A stretch of DNA of 32,343 nt from Methanobacteriota archaeon (GTDB lineage Archaea > Thermoplasmatota > Poseidoniia > Poseidoniales > Poseidoniaceae). Each line of letters begins with the position of its first letter. The first letter of the stretch is position 1. Location of the stretch: contig PAAW01000064.1 in the NCBI GenBank assembly GCA_002699515.1, positions 1 through 32,343 on the forward strand. The letters are read 5' to 3'. A program made the position numbers and the translations under genes. Below the pieces are notes generated by a model. That model was not told the DNA's origin and did no database searches. It saw nothing but the letters and a program-made list of their open reading frames with translations. This document shows, one piece after another, positions 1 through 8,907 of the stretch.

Positions 1-1
1 T

Positions 2-115
2 AATATTGGTAAACGTTGGTTAAAAAATCTCAAAGTGGAATGGATTCAAAGGGGAGTAATGTTAGGTATTATTGGAAGTGGTTTTTTCTACTTATATGAA
101 GCCACTATCATATAA
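2..115 (+). CDS. C-terminal end of a CDS entering from the left (hydrophobic C-terminus)
   Basis: Open frame from base 2, ...NIGKRWLKNLKVEWIQRGVMLGIIGSGFFYLYEATII, stop TAA at 113-115. Confidence 0.5.
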   Translation, partial: NIGKRWLKNLKVEWIQRGVMLGIIGSGFFYLYEATII

Positions 116-172
116 TATTCAACCCTTCTAAAATTAAAAACGGGCCTAATGCTCCAAATAATAATACCATTA

Positions 173-1087
173 TTATTCTTTTTTATATTTTGAAAGGAAA
201 AATTCTGGAATAAAGACTTCTGTCCAACTTGCCCGTTTTAGATTTTCTTTTTCAGTAAAAAATGACCTTGCATAAATAGATATTAAATCAATAATTACTA
301 CAGTTATGAATATAATTATTAGGTATGCAATGACTTTGTCATATTGTAAAAATTTCAAATATAAATTGATGTAGTAACCAATTCCACCTGCTCCAACAAT
401 ACCAATTACAGTACCATGTCTAACATTATATTCAAACATAAAAATTAATTGAGAAATTAAATTGTTTGCTGATTCTGGAATTACAACTCCAATTGATTTT
501 TCCATCTTATTTAGTCCCATAGCATCTGCAGCATCTAAAGGATCTCGAGAAATCCCTTCAATAGATTCGTACTGTAATTTTCCTAAATAGCCAATTGTAT
601 AAAATGTCATGGCCAAAGCTCCAGAAACTGGCCCAAACCCTATTAAAATAACAAATAAAATAGCCCAAATAATACTTGGTAAACTTCTAAAAGCCGCCAA
701 AATAATTCTTGCTGGGTATGAAATCCATAAAGGATTTAAATTTCTGGCGGCCAATAAAGAAAGTGGTAATGAAAGTATCATTCCAAAAATTGTTGCAACA
801 AATGCAATCTTCAACGTTTCAGTCATTCCAATCCATGCTGTTGAGCATTTAAATTCAAAAGGAGGGTATTCTGTACAAACTGGATATGCTTGGGGTTTTA
901 TTACTCTCCAATCTGGGGGCCACAACGATTCATAGAAAAACACAGAAAGGTTATCTAAACTATTTTCAAGAGATCCCCAATCCCCATCTACTAAATCACT
1001 AAAAATCAACCAAGTAAGTGTCAAAAGTAATATTAACAAAAAAGGTAATTTCACCTTTCTATAATAATTTTGAAATAAAGACATCAT
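173..1087 (-). CDS. phnE: Phosphonate/phosphate-type ABC transporter permease (PhnE-like)
   Basis: 304 aa, multiple TM segments, permease signature around 'ESIEGISRDPLDAADAMGLNKMEK...GTVIGIVGAGGIGYYI'; SD GGAGGAGG upstream; next to PhnC/PhnD-like genes. Confidence 0.88.
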   Translation of the reverse strand: MMSLFQNYYRKVKLPFLLILLLTLTWLIFSDLVDGDWGSLENSLDNLSVFFYESLWPPDWRVIKPQAYPVCTEYPPFEFKCSTAWIGMTETLKIAFVATIFGMILSLPLSLLAARNLNPLWISYPARIILAAFRSLPSIIWAILFVILIGFGPVSGALAMTFYTIGYLGKLQYESIEGISRDPLDAADAMGLNKMEKSIGVVIPESANNLISQLIFMFEYNVRHGTVIGIVGAGGIGYYINLYLKFLQYDKVIAYLIIIFITVVIIDLISIYARSFFTEKENLKRASWTEVFIPEFFLSKYKKE

Positions 1088-1785
1088 TCCTCCTCCATAT
1101 TAGTTATCTCTTTTATTTTAGCATCTTCAATTGAAAAAATCCTATCACCCATTTCTTTGGCTCTAGAAATATCATGTTCAACAACCACAAGGGTGGATTT
1201 GTTTTGATGGATATATTCTATCACTTTTGATTGTACAATTTCTTTTGTATGCTCATCTAATTCACTTAAAAATTCATCAGCTAAAATTAATCTTGGTTGT
1301 TGAGATAAAGTTCTAGCAGTAGCAACTCTTCTTTGTTGTCCACCCGATAGTTTTCGAATAATATTATATTGAAGGGGTTCTATTCCCATAGCAATAATTG
1401 CATCTAATGCATGTTTTTTAGCAATTTTTGAAGGTAAGGGGGTCCAAAATCGTTTATGTCCTGCGTTAGCACCAAGCATAACATTATGCATTACACTAGC
1501 GTGCCGAACCAATCCTAAACTTTGGGGGATGTACCCTAATTCTCCTTTATTTGGGTGTTGGGGTAAATGTTTACCACACACTTCAATAGATCCTGAAATT
1601 GGCCTGACTAACCCTGCAATTGTTTTGAGGAGTGTTGTTTTTCCAATTCCTGATATCCCTGTTAAAACTATAATTTCACCAGGGTATGCCTTAAACTCAC
1701 CAATATCAATTAGAATGTTTTTGGGATCATACCCAATAGTTACATTCTGAAGATTTACTAGAGGGGTGTTTTCTTTGTCCTCAAT
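1084..1785 (-). CDS. phnC: Phosphonate-type ABC transporter ATP-binding protein (PhnC-like); extended past the ORF-track start, probable ATT start at 1785-1783
   Basis: Walker A 'GISGIGKTT' lies upstream of the first GTG/ATG in frame (1581); LSGGQQRR signature and Walker B 'LILADE'; frame is open to a TAA just upstream of the G6 tract at 1795-1800. Confidence 0.85.
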   Translation of the reverse strand: MEDKENTPLVNLQNVTIGYDPKNILIDIGEFKAYPGEIIVLTGISGIGKTTLLKTIAGLVRPISGSIEVCGKHLPQHPNKGELGYIPQSLGLVRHASVMHNVMLGANAGHKRFWTPLPSKIAKKHALDAIIAMGIEPLQYNIIRKLSGGQQRRVATARTLSQQPRLILADEFLSELDEHTKEIVQSKVIEYIHQNKSTLVVVEHDISRAKEMGDRIFSIEDAKIKEITNMEEE

Positions 1786-1813
1786 AAGAAAGCACCCCCC
1801 ATAGATTTAATCT

Positions 1814-3988
1814 TCAAGAGGAGACTATATCAAACTTAGTTTCAAAATATGTTGAGATTCCAGGTATATTTGAAATTAAATCTGAGTAGCTTCCAAGGTG
1901 TTGTTGAGATGTCACCGTAACTAATCCTGGAGTATTCAAAATATTGTTTAAAATTTGATCTCCGCATGTGTTTTTTGGTGAATCTGAATCAACTTGGTGT
2001 GTTGTGATGTCATAACAACCAGTATATGTGTTGCCCATTACTGTCATATTTTCTACATATTGTTCATTATTTAATGAAAGAAGGGCATTAAGTATAGCTG
2101 TCCTTGTTTGGATATCTATTCTATCTGGGTTATACATTACTGGGTGACTTGGTGCTTTACCAAACATAGGTAATGCAACATATTGATCCATTGCTAAACA
2201 CCAATCTTCGTTTTCTACTGGGTCCTCATTATCACAATATGAAGCTACTGTACTATCTTTTGCAAATGCAACATCACCTGTTCCATCAGATAAGCATTTT
2301 ACTGCTCCACTATATCCATAGTATGGTGTCCCAGAATCTGGAATAGAAGCATCATCACTAAAGAAATTAAATATTGTATTTCTTAATGACTCAATGTCTG
2401 TTGGATCTCCTATAACCTCAGCATATCCATTACCAATTAAGTATCCCATTGGTAATAACATACCTGCTGATTTTAACCATCCTGTATGACATGATGTTTT
2501 ACCTTCTAATAATGCAAATGGATCAGTTGTTGGGTCATCATCTAAATGAGCTGCTGCCATTTCACTATCTGCTTTTACCCACGCATGTGCATTGTAATGT
2601 GTTCTTCCGTCAGACTTTTGGTCTGCAGCCATAGCTGCCAATCCATATTCTTTCCAACCAACCCATGACGCTCCTCCATCCATAAATGCAATGTCTGCAT
2701 TTCCAAATCTTAAAGCCTCAATAATTGCACCTTCAGAACTTACTGGGTAAAGTTCAACAGTTACTCCTAATTTATCTGCTAAATAATCAGCTAAAATTTG
2801 GGGGTTTTCATCAGGATTATCATAATCATCTTTAACTTCATATGCTATTACAACATTGTCAATTGTTGGCGTCATTAAATCATTAATTGTGTATTTATCA
2901 TTATAATATGCTGAAATTCCTGGAATTGCTGACAATACTGCAGAATAACTCCCTAAATGTGTTTCTGTGTCTGTTTCAACGATTCCTGGTGTACTTAATA
3001 CATCAGATAATATTGCTGCTCCATCTACCTCGTCCTTCATTTCAACTAATGCAGTGGTTACTTTATTTACTAATTCTTCATCCATATATTGAGGATTATA
3101 CATTACTGGGTGACTTGGAGACTGCCCAAATTCTGGTAATGCAACATATTGATCCATTGCTAAACACCAATCTTCATTTTCTGTTGGGTCCTCATTATCA
3201 CAATAAGATGGGACTGTGCTATCTTTTGCAAATGCAACATCACCTGTTCCATCAGATAAGCATTTTACTGCCCCTCCATATCCATAATATGGTGTTCCAG
3301 AATCTGGAATTGAAGCATCATCACTAAAGAAATTGAATATTGTATTTCTTAGTGTTTCTACATCATTTGCATCACCAACAACATTTGCATATCCATGTCC
3401 AATTAAATATCCCATTGGCATTAACATACCTGCTGATTTTAACCATCCTGTATGGCATGATGTTTTACCTTCTAATAATGCAAAAGGATCTGTTATTGGG
3501 TCATCATCTAAATGTGCTGCTGCCATTTCACTATCTGCCTTTACCCATGCATGTGCATTGTAATAAGTTCGGCCATCTGACTTTTGATCTGCTGCCATAA
3601 CTTCAAGATCGTATTGTTGCCAACCAACCCATGCACTTCCCCCATCCATAAATGCTAAATGTGCATTTCCGAATCTTAATGCTTCTAATGCTGCACCTTC
3701 TGAATCTATAGGGTATAATGAAACGTCCATAGTTAATTTAGCACTAAGATAATCTGCTAAACGTTGTGGGTTTTCATCAATATTTTCATAATCATCTTGA
3801 ACTGAATATGCGATGTTTAATTTTGGTAATTCAACTGTATCTGTAGTTGTATTATCAGAAGTTGTGTTGTTTGTTGTGTCGTCAACAACTGTATCATCTT
3901 TAATCAAAGGTTCGTCCGTTCCTGTGCATCCAGCAAATACTGAACAAATAATCAATATTGCCATCAATAATTCTTTTCCAATTTTCAT
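1814..3988 (-). CDS. phnD: Lipoprotein with two tandem PhnD-like periplasmic substrate-binding domains
   Basis: Lipobox-like 'CSVFAGCTG'; two near-identical copies of 'FGNA.IAFMDGG..WVGW...AADQKSDGRT.YNAHAWVKADSEMAAAHLDDDP.TDPFALLEGKTSCHTGWLKSAGML'; SD GGAGAG 6 nt before ATG. Confidence 0.88.
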   Translation of the reverse strand: MKIGKELLMAILIICSVFAGCTGTDEPLIKDDTVVDDTTNNTTSDNTTTDTVELPKLNIAYSVQDDYENIDENPQRLADYLSAKLTMDVSLYPIDSEGAALEALRFGNAHLAFMDGGSAWVGWQQYDLEVMAADQKSDGRTYYNAHAWVKADSEMAAAHLDDDPITDPFALLEGKTSCHTGWLKSAGMLMPMGYLIGHGYANVVGDANDVETLRNTIFNFFSDDASIPDSGTPYYGYGGAVKCLSDGTGDVAFAKDSTVPSYCDNEDPTENEDWCLAMDQYVALPEFGQSPSHPVMYNPQYMDEELVNKVTTALVEMKDEVDGAAILSDVLSTPGIVETDTETHLGSYSAVLSAIPGISAYYNDKYTINDLMTPTIDNVVIAYEVKDDYDNPDENPQILADYLADKLGVTVELYPVSSEGAIIEALRFGNADIAFMDGGASWVGWKEYGLAAMAADQKSDGRTHYNAHAWVKADSEMAAAHLDDDPTTDPFALLEGKTSCHTGWLKSAGMLLPMGYLIGNGYAEVIGDPTDIESLRNTIFNFFSDDASIPDSGTPYYGYSGAVKCLSDGTGDVAFAKDSTVASYCDNEDPVENEDWCLAMDQYVALPMFGKAPSHPVMYNPDRIDIQTRTAILNALLSLNNEQYVENMTVMGNTYTGCYDITTHQVDSDSPKNTCGDQILNNILNTPGLVTVTSQQHLGSYSDLISNIPGISTYFETKFDIVSS

Positions 3989-4094
3989 TTTAATCTCTCC
4001 TAATTTAGGTGCTCCTAAAACTGCCTGCCTAGCCCCCTATATATAATAGTTTAGGCACACCTAAAAATTAAAGTAAATTTTAAATTATAAAATA

Positions 4095-4358
4095 TTAAAT
4101 TTTTGTTTTAAATCCCATAGCTCGGACAATGCACCATCCTTTGCGTCCCTCCCAAATTGTGAAAAAGCCTGTAAAAAATGTGCAGCCAATAAGGGCCCAA
4201 TTCACTGGTATTGGGGATTCTGGAAGGCTATCCCAGAACATTGGGGGGAAATTGAAAAGGGTGGAGATAGTGAGAATTATTCCTAACACCACAACAAAAG
4301 TTCCAAGTTTGATCCTTGCTGCTTTACCTCTCGCATCTATATTACATTCTAAGGCCAT
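4095..4358 (-). CDS. Small two-TM membrane protein (DUF2892/YgaP-TM-like)
   Basis: 87 aa, 'NIDARGKAARIKLGTFVVVLGIILT...ALIGCTFFTGFFTIWEGRKGWCIVRAMGFKTKI'; upstream GGGATG SD-like. Confidence 0.65.
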   Translation of the reverse strand: MALECNIDARGKAARIKLGTFVVVLGIILTISTLFNFPPMFWDSLPESPIPVNWALIGCTFFTGFFTIWEGRKGWCIVRAMGFKTKI

Positions 4359-4402
4359 TATGCATCCCTAATTTTATTTCAGTGATAAATGTCTGTTTTT
4401 TA

Positions 4403-5635
4403 TTAGAGTAGTAAAACATCAATAATTTGATCTTTGGTTCCTTTTTCATTGTATGGTAAAATAGTTAATGCATTAGAAGTTGTTAAACTATGTAAATTTC
4501 CTGAGCCTTGGTGTGTTGTGGTATATGCTATCATCTCTGTGCCTGTATTTTCAACAATTACTCTTGAAAAATTTATGTATTCTTTTTTGAGGTTGATATT
4601 TTCAAGTAATTTTGCTTTAACTATTTTAGGGGTAGGGCCATTTGCATTTGTAATAAATTTTAGCCAGGGATTAATTAATATTTGAAATACTACATGCGAG
4701 CTAACTGGGTTTCCTGGTAATCCAAAAATAGGTGTATTATTCCATTTCCCAAATAATGGGGGGGAGCCTGGTTTTATTTTAATTCGCCAAAATAAAATAT
4801 TGCCTTCTTCTTCCATAATTTTCCTTACAAGATCAAAATCTCCCATTGATACTCCTCCAGAAGTTATAATTAAATCTGAAATGTTAGATGCTTTATCTAA
4901 TTCTTCTCTTAAATCATCAATTGTATCTGAAACAGAATTGTGTCTAATGGGGATATGTCCCATTTCTTTAATTAATCCCTCTAAAACATAACTATTAGAT
5001 TCATAAATTTGACCTGGTAAAAGTTCTTTTCCGGGTGCAATTAATTCATCACCTGTGGAAATTATTGAAATTTTAAGTTGTTTAATTACTGAAACTTCGG
5101 AAAATCCCATTGTTGCTAATAACCCTATTTCTCTAGGAGTAAGGTATGTTCCTTTTTTGAAGATAAGTTCATTTTTTGATAAATTTTCACCTTTAATACG
5201 AATATAGTTTGGGAAACTGGGTGAGTAAAGTAATACTTTATTATTTGTTTTTTTGGTTTTTTCAACCATTATAATCGAATCGGCGCCATCTGGAATTGGT
5301 GCGCCTGTCATGATTTTGATTGCAAAACCAGATGTTAATTTTTCATTGGGTGTTTCTCCCGCAGGAAGGGTTCCGATTATTTCTAATTCTATTGGTTCGT
5401 TTTCTGTAGCTGTTATTGTATCTGAATAAATTACTGCATAACCATCCATACTAGAATTGTTAAAGGGGGGATCATTTATCTTACTATAAATATCATTAAT
5501 TAAAACCCTGTGAAGTGTGTTTTCAATGGGTAATTTTTCTTCAAAAGTTGGTATTTTAATTGTTTTTGAAAGTTTTAAGGCTTCTTCTAAACTTACAAAA
5601 TAATTTTTATTATTTGAAAATGAGGGGGTTGCCAT
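4403..5635 (-). CDS. moeA: Molybdopterin molybdenumtransferase MoeA
   Basis: 410 aa; 'NNSSMDGYAV', 'MTGAPIPDGADSIIMVE', 'ISTGDEL', 'ITSGGVSMGDFD', 'GLPGNPVSSHVVFQ'. Confidence 0.93.
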   Translation of the reverse strand: MATPSFSNNKNYFVSLEEALKLSKTIKIPTFEEKLPIENTLHRVLINDIYSKINDPPFNNSSMDGYAVIYSDTITATENEPIELEIIGTLPAGETPNEKLTSGFAIKIMTGAPIPDGADSIIMVEKTKKTNNKVLLYSPSFPNYIRIKGENLSKNELIFKKGTYLTPREIGLLATMGFSEVSVIKQLKISIISTGDELIAPGKELLPGQIYESNSYVLEGLIKEMGHIPIRHNSVSDTIDDLREELDKASNISDLIITSGGVSMGDFDLVRKIMEEEGNILFWRIKIKPGSPPLFGKWNNTPIFGLPGNPVSSHVVFQILINPWLKFITNANGPTPKIVKAKLLENINLKKEYINFSRVIVENTGTEMIAYTTTHQGSGNLHSLTTSNALTILPYNEKGTKDQIIDVLLL

Positions 5636-5695
5636 ATTATATCGTTAAGGATTTGTTTTAATAATATTGATTAATCAAAGTAAACTCGGTGGTTC

Positions 5696-6451
5696 GTGGA
5701 TATTAATCTAATTGTGTTATGTTTGGGTTTATTTCTTATTTCTATTCTTTATTCTAGTGTGGGCCATGGGGGTGCTTCTGGATATTTAGCTATATTATCA
5801 TTAAGTACATTTGCAAGTATGGAAAGTAGTTGGTTAAAACAACATGTGTGGTGTTTAAATTTAGTTGTAGCAGCTATCGCATTTTACCATTATTACAAGG
5901 CAGGATTTTATGTTAAAAAATTTACAATACCATTTATTTTGGGTAGTGTTCCATTTGCAATAATTGGGGGTGCCCTAAAAATAAATGGTGATGTTTATGA
6001 TTACCTTCTTTCAATTACATTAATTTGGGCTGCTTATAGACTATACCAAACCAAAGAAATAATTGAAAAGGGGAAGGTTGTCAATTTAAGTCTGAAAACA
6101 ACATTACCAATTGGTGGGAGTATTGGTTTTTTAAGTGGTGTTATTGGGGTTGGTGGGGGTATTTTTTTATCACCGATTCTTTTATTGAAAAAATGGGCTG
6201 ATCCAAAAAGTGTTGCAACTACTTCTGCATTATTTATTTGGGTAAATTCAGCGGCTGGACTATTTGGTGCTGGGCTCTCGAAACAATTAGAAATTGATTT
6301 GAATATTTTATTGCCGTTTATAGTGTCTGTAATTATTGGAGGGTATATTGGTTCCAAATTTGGATCTAATACAAATCAATCAAAAATTAAATCAATATTA
6401 ATAATAGTTTTAATTATAGCGGCATTGAAACGTATTTTAGAATTTATTTAA
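5696..6451 (+). CDS. TauE/SafE-family (DUF81) membrane permease
   Basis: 251 aa, GTG start, duplicated 4-TM layout; 'YSSVGHGGASGYLA' and 'GFLSGVIGVGGGIFLSPILLL'. Confidence 0.87.
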   Translation: MDINLIVLCLGLFLISILYSSVGHGGASGYLAILSLSTFASMESSWLKQHVWCLNLVVAAIAFYHYYKAGFYVKKFTIPFILGSVPFAIIGGALKINGDVYDYLLSITLIWAAYRLYQTKEIIEKGKVVNLSLKTTLPIGGSIGFLSGVIGVGGGIFLSPILLLKKWADPKSVATTSALFIWVNSAAGLFGAGLSKQLEIDLNILLPFIVSVIIGGYIGSKFGSNTNQSKIKSILIIVLIIAALKRILEFI

Positions 6452-6660
6452 CGGTGTCTAAACATATGGGGTGGGGGGGGTATTTGTGGTTTTAGAGAAC
6501 TTGATTGGGTGTTCCATTGATTATTTAGGGGGGGTATTGGCATATCCCAAATATTTGTTGTTTGTTTTTTGCGTCTCTTAACTGTTCTAATCGTCAATTG
6601 TAACGATAAAAATATTAAAATTAAACTTAAAATATATATCATGTTGTTCATCTTAATCAT
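6448..6660 (-). CDS. Small single-TM protein, unknown function
   Basis: 70 aa ORF, N-terminal TM then basic/proline-rich tail; follows the archaellin-like gene on the same strand. Confidence 0.4.
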   Translation of the reverse strand: MIKMNNMIYILSLILIFLSLQLTIRTVKRRKKQTTNIWDMPIPPLNNQWNTQSSSLKPQIPPPPHMFRHR

Positions 6661-6709
6661 GGGTATTAACCATCATTAGTATTTGAATGAGTGTTTAATC
6701 TCGTAAAAA

Positions 6710-7468
6710 TTAAATTACTAATTGACCGATTTCATAACTTCTAAAATGTAATGTATATTCTGTTGTAAAACCCCCCCCTAATGTAATAAGTAAAGTGGTG
6801 TCATAATATGTTGAAATTCTACAACCTTCACGTGGTGCATCATTAGCATTACTATTCAAATTATCAAATAATTCTAATTTTATTTTATATGATTGATCTT
6901 GGTCTAAAAGACTAACTCTAATCTCTTCATCTAATTTTGTAACAAAGCCATTTTCAAATGCATTGTTTGGTGCACCAGAAGCTCTTACTTGAGATGTTGC
7001 AGAACCATCAAATGAAGAAGCAAACATTGGTGTTTCTACTTGGCGGCCATCATTTATTCCATTTTCATTTAAATCTGTAACTCCCTCATTTTCACATCTT
7101 ACAACATAATTTGCATTTGTTACTTCAATAGGTGTGCTTCCTGGTGCTAAATGAAAATTCATCAATAATTGATGATGCCCCCACGGTCTTTGATTTCCTC
7201 CTGGTGCATCAGAACAATCTGGTTCTGTCGAAACAAAATCAGTAACCCAACAAGGTTGAAAACGGTAAATAAATATTGAATCTACAATTATTTTACCATT
7301 TTGTTCTGTGGTTTCTGCTGTATTTGTTTGATTTTTAAACGCTTTCTCCATAGTCATTATAATGGTAGAGCAAACTATCATTGATACTAAAACTATTGCA
7401 ATAAATGTAATGAGGGTTCCAATTCCAACAGAGGCGTCCTCATCTCTTTTCATATTTTTCACAAACAT
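6710..7468 (-). CDS. Archaellin/type IV pilin-like protein
   Basis: N-terminus 'KRDEDASVGIGTLITFIAIVLVSMIVCSTIIMTMEKAF' matches the archaellin class III signal peptide/core helix; beta-rich C-terminus. Confidence 0.75.
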   Translation of the reverse strand: MFVKNMKRDEDASVGIGTLITFIAIVLVSMIVCSTIIMTMEKAFKNQTNTAETTEQNGKIIVDSIFIYRFQPCWVTDFVSTEPDCSDAPGGNQRPWGHHQLLMNFHLAPGSTPIEVTNANYVVRCENEGVTDLNENGINDGRQVETPMFASSFDGSATSQVRASGAPNNAFENGFVTKLDEEIRVSLLDQDQSYKIKLELFDNLNSNANDAPREGCRISTYYDTTLLITLGGGFTTEYTLHFRSYEIGQLVI

Positions 7469-7478
7469 AATATTTTAT

Positions 7479-7856
7479 TTAACCAAATTTTTCTTCGTGC
7501 TCACAATGTGGACAAATAATAGTATATGTTGCTCGTTTTGCTTTGGGTACTTGCATCACTGTTCCACATAAATTACATTGGTGTTTAATAAAATCTGGTT
7601 CTTTTTGAATTGTTTCTTTTTGGTCAAGAATTGAGGTGTGTGTGTTTGATGTCCACCCAGCCACTTCATTATATCCTTCATTAGATTCTGAAATTGTTGA
7701 TGATTTTAAACTTAATTTTATTTTTTTCTTTAATCTAAACCTTTTCTTCTTCACTTGCTTTTTTTTCTTTGGCATTGGTGGAGGCATAGGCATTCCAGGA
7801 AGGGGTTGAGGCCTCCTTCCTTTTTTCATCCGTTTTTTTCTACGCTTCATCGCCAC
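7479..7856 (-). CDS. Basic protein with C-terminal zinc ribbon
   Basis: 125 aa; Lys/Arg/Pro-rich N-terminus; 'CNLCGTVMQVPKAKRATYTIICPHCEHE'; 10 nt upstream of the archaellin-like gene. Confidence 0.7.
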   Translation of the reverse strand: MAMKRRKKRMKKGRRPQPLPGMPMPPPMPKKKKQVKKKRFRLKKKIKLSLKSSTISESNEGYNEVAGWTSNTHTSILDQKETIQKEPDFIKHQCNLCGTVMQVPKAKRATYTIICPHCEHEEKFG

Positions 7857-7932
7857 GGTATCGTTATACCTCAGGGGATAAGCATATTATACACTGTTGT
7901 TAATTTATTGTAATAAATTTGAAGATGGGGGT

Positions 7933-7973
7933 GTAATAATGGGGGGAATGAAGACAATACCCCCCATTACTAC
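7933..7973. promoter_or_regulatory. Strong hairpin (14-bp stem, one mismatch, 13-nt loop) between proteorhodopsin and the downstream operon
   Basis: GTAATAATGGGGGG (7933-7946) / loop aatgaagacaata / CCCCCCATTACTAC (7960-7973); about 30 nt past the proteorhodopsin stop. Confidence 0.75.
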
Positions 7974-8003
7974 GAAAACGAAAAACTATATTTTGTTCTA
8001 CAT

Positions 8004-8810
8004 TTAATTTTCAACTTTTTGCAACTTGGTATCCATTGTTGCAGCATACCAAACCATTAAACCAAATGCTGTTTTATTAATTGCATCTGCTAAATTGTAT
8101 AGTATATTCAATCCGTCTGCACCACCAAAGTCATTATTCTGTCCTAAGAAATACCCTATAGGGTAGATCGCCCAACCAACAGTTAAAATAAACGCCATTG
8201 CTTTAAAGGCAAATTGTGTTCCCTCGCTCGTTTCCGAAACCTTGTTTTTAGCATCTCCAGCCCATATTTCATAAATTATGTAAAACCAAGCTGCCATTCC
8301 AATTGTGAACCACATCCACGGACTTCCTCCAATAATTTCTGATTCTCCGATAAATCCTGATATCAACATAATCATTGATGCTCCAAATAATCTGAAGAAT
8401 AATGCTGCAGATGCAACACCAACCGCTGCCAATATCAAATAAAATTCAGAAACTTGAAGGGGGACTGTAATCAACCAATCAATATATCTCAATACAAGAG
8501 GGCTCTCTCCTGTAGATACCCAATGATCTCTCATGTATGTATAGTGATACCAAGCAACACCCGTTACAAGAGCTGCAACTGTCATTGATGTTTTCCATTT
8601 ATCAGATACATTTTGTCTTTCTAATACAAAGAACACTGTTGATGCAAGCATCAACGCTGTTGCAATCCAAAAAGTAATTGCAACATTATCTGATGTGTCA
8701 ATTGTCATTCCACCTTCGGCACTTACAATACTTAAAGTTACTAAATATAGTAAACTAACTAAGGTTAGTGTTTTAATTTTATTTCTTCCAATTTTAATCA
8801 TTTTAATCAA
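8004..8810 (-). CDS. Proteorhodopsin (light-driven proton pump), blue-tuned type
   Basis: 268 aa, 7-TM; 'RYIDWLITVPLQVSEFYLIL' gives D97/T101/Q105/E108 equivalents; retinal Lys in 'NLADAINKTAFGLMVW'. Confidence 0.97.
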   Translation of the reverse strand: MIKMIKIGRNKIKTLTLVSLLYLVTLSIVSAEGGMTIDTSDNVAITFWIATALMLASTVFFVLERQNVSDKWKTSMTVAALVTGVAWYHYTYMRDHWVSTGESPLVLRYIDWLITVPLQVSEFYLILAAVGVASAALFFRLFGASMIMLISGFIGESEIIGGSPWMWFTIGMAAWFYIIYEIWAGDAKNKVSETSEGTQFAFKAMAFILTVGWAIYPIGYFLGQNNDFGGADGLNILYNLADAINKTAFGLMVWYAATMDTKLQKVEN

Positions 8811-8907
8811 TTATCGCATCGATATACACTATATAAAAGAGTGTTTAAATCTATAAAGTTATGAAATAATACATTGTTTAATATAGTGAAGGTAGATACA
8901 AAAAGTA

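Noticed and set aside
609-1750. Plus-strand ORFs 609-935 and 1529-1750
   Set aside because: Antisense to phnE/phnC whose protein motifs are clear on the minus strand.
2449-4046. Plus-strand ORFs 2449-2634, 2887-3327, 3333-3563, 3340-3600, 3813-4046
   Set aside because: Antisense shadows of the phnD-like gene; His/Leu/Tyr-rich low-complexity translations with no protein features.
4129-4991. Plus-strand ORFs 4129-4371, 4434-4685, 4800-4991
   Set aside because: Antisense to the DUF2892-like gene and moeA.
6034-6357. Minus-strand 107-aa ORF
   Set aside because: Antisense to TauE/SafE gene.
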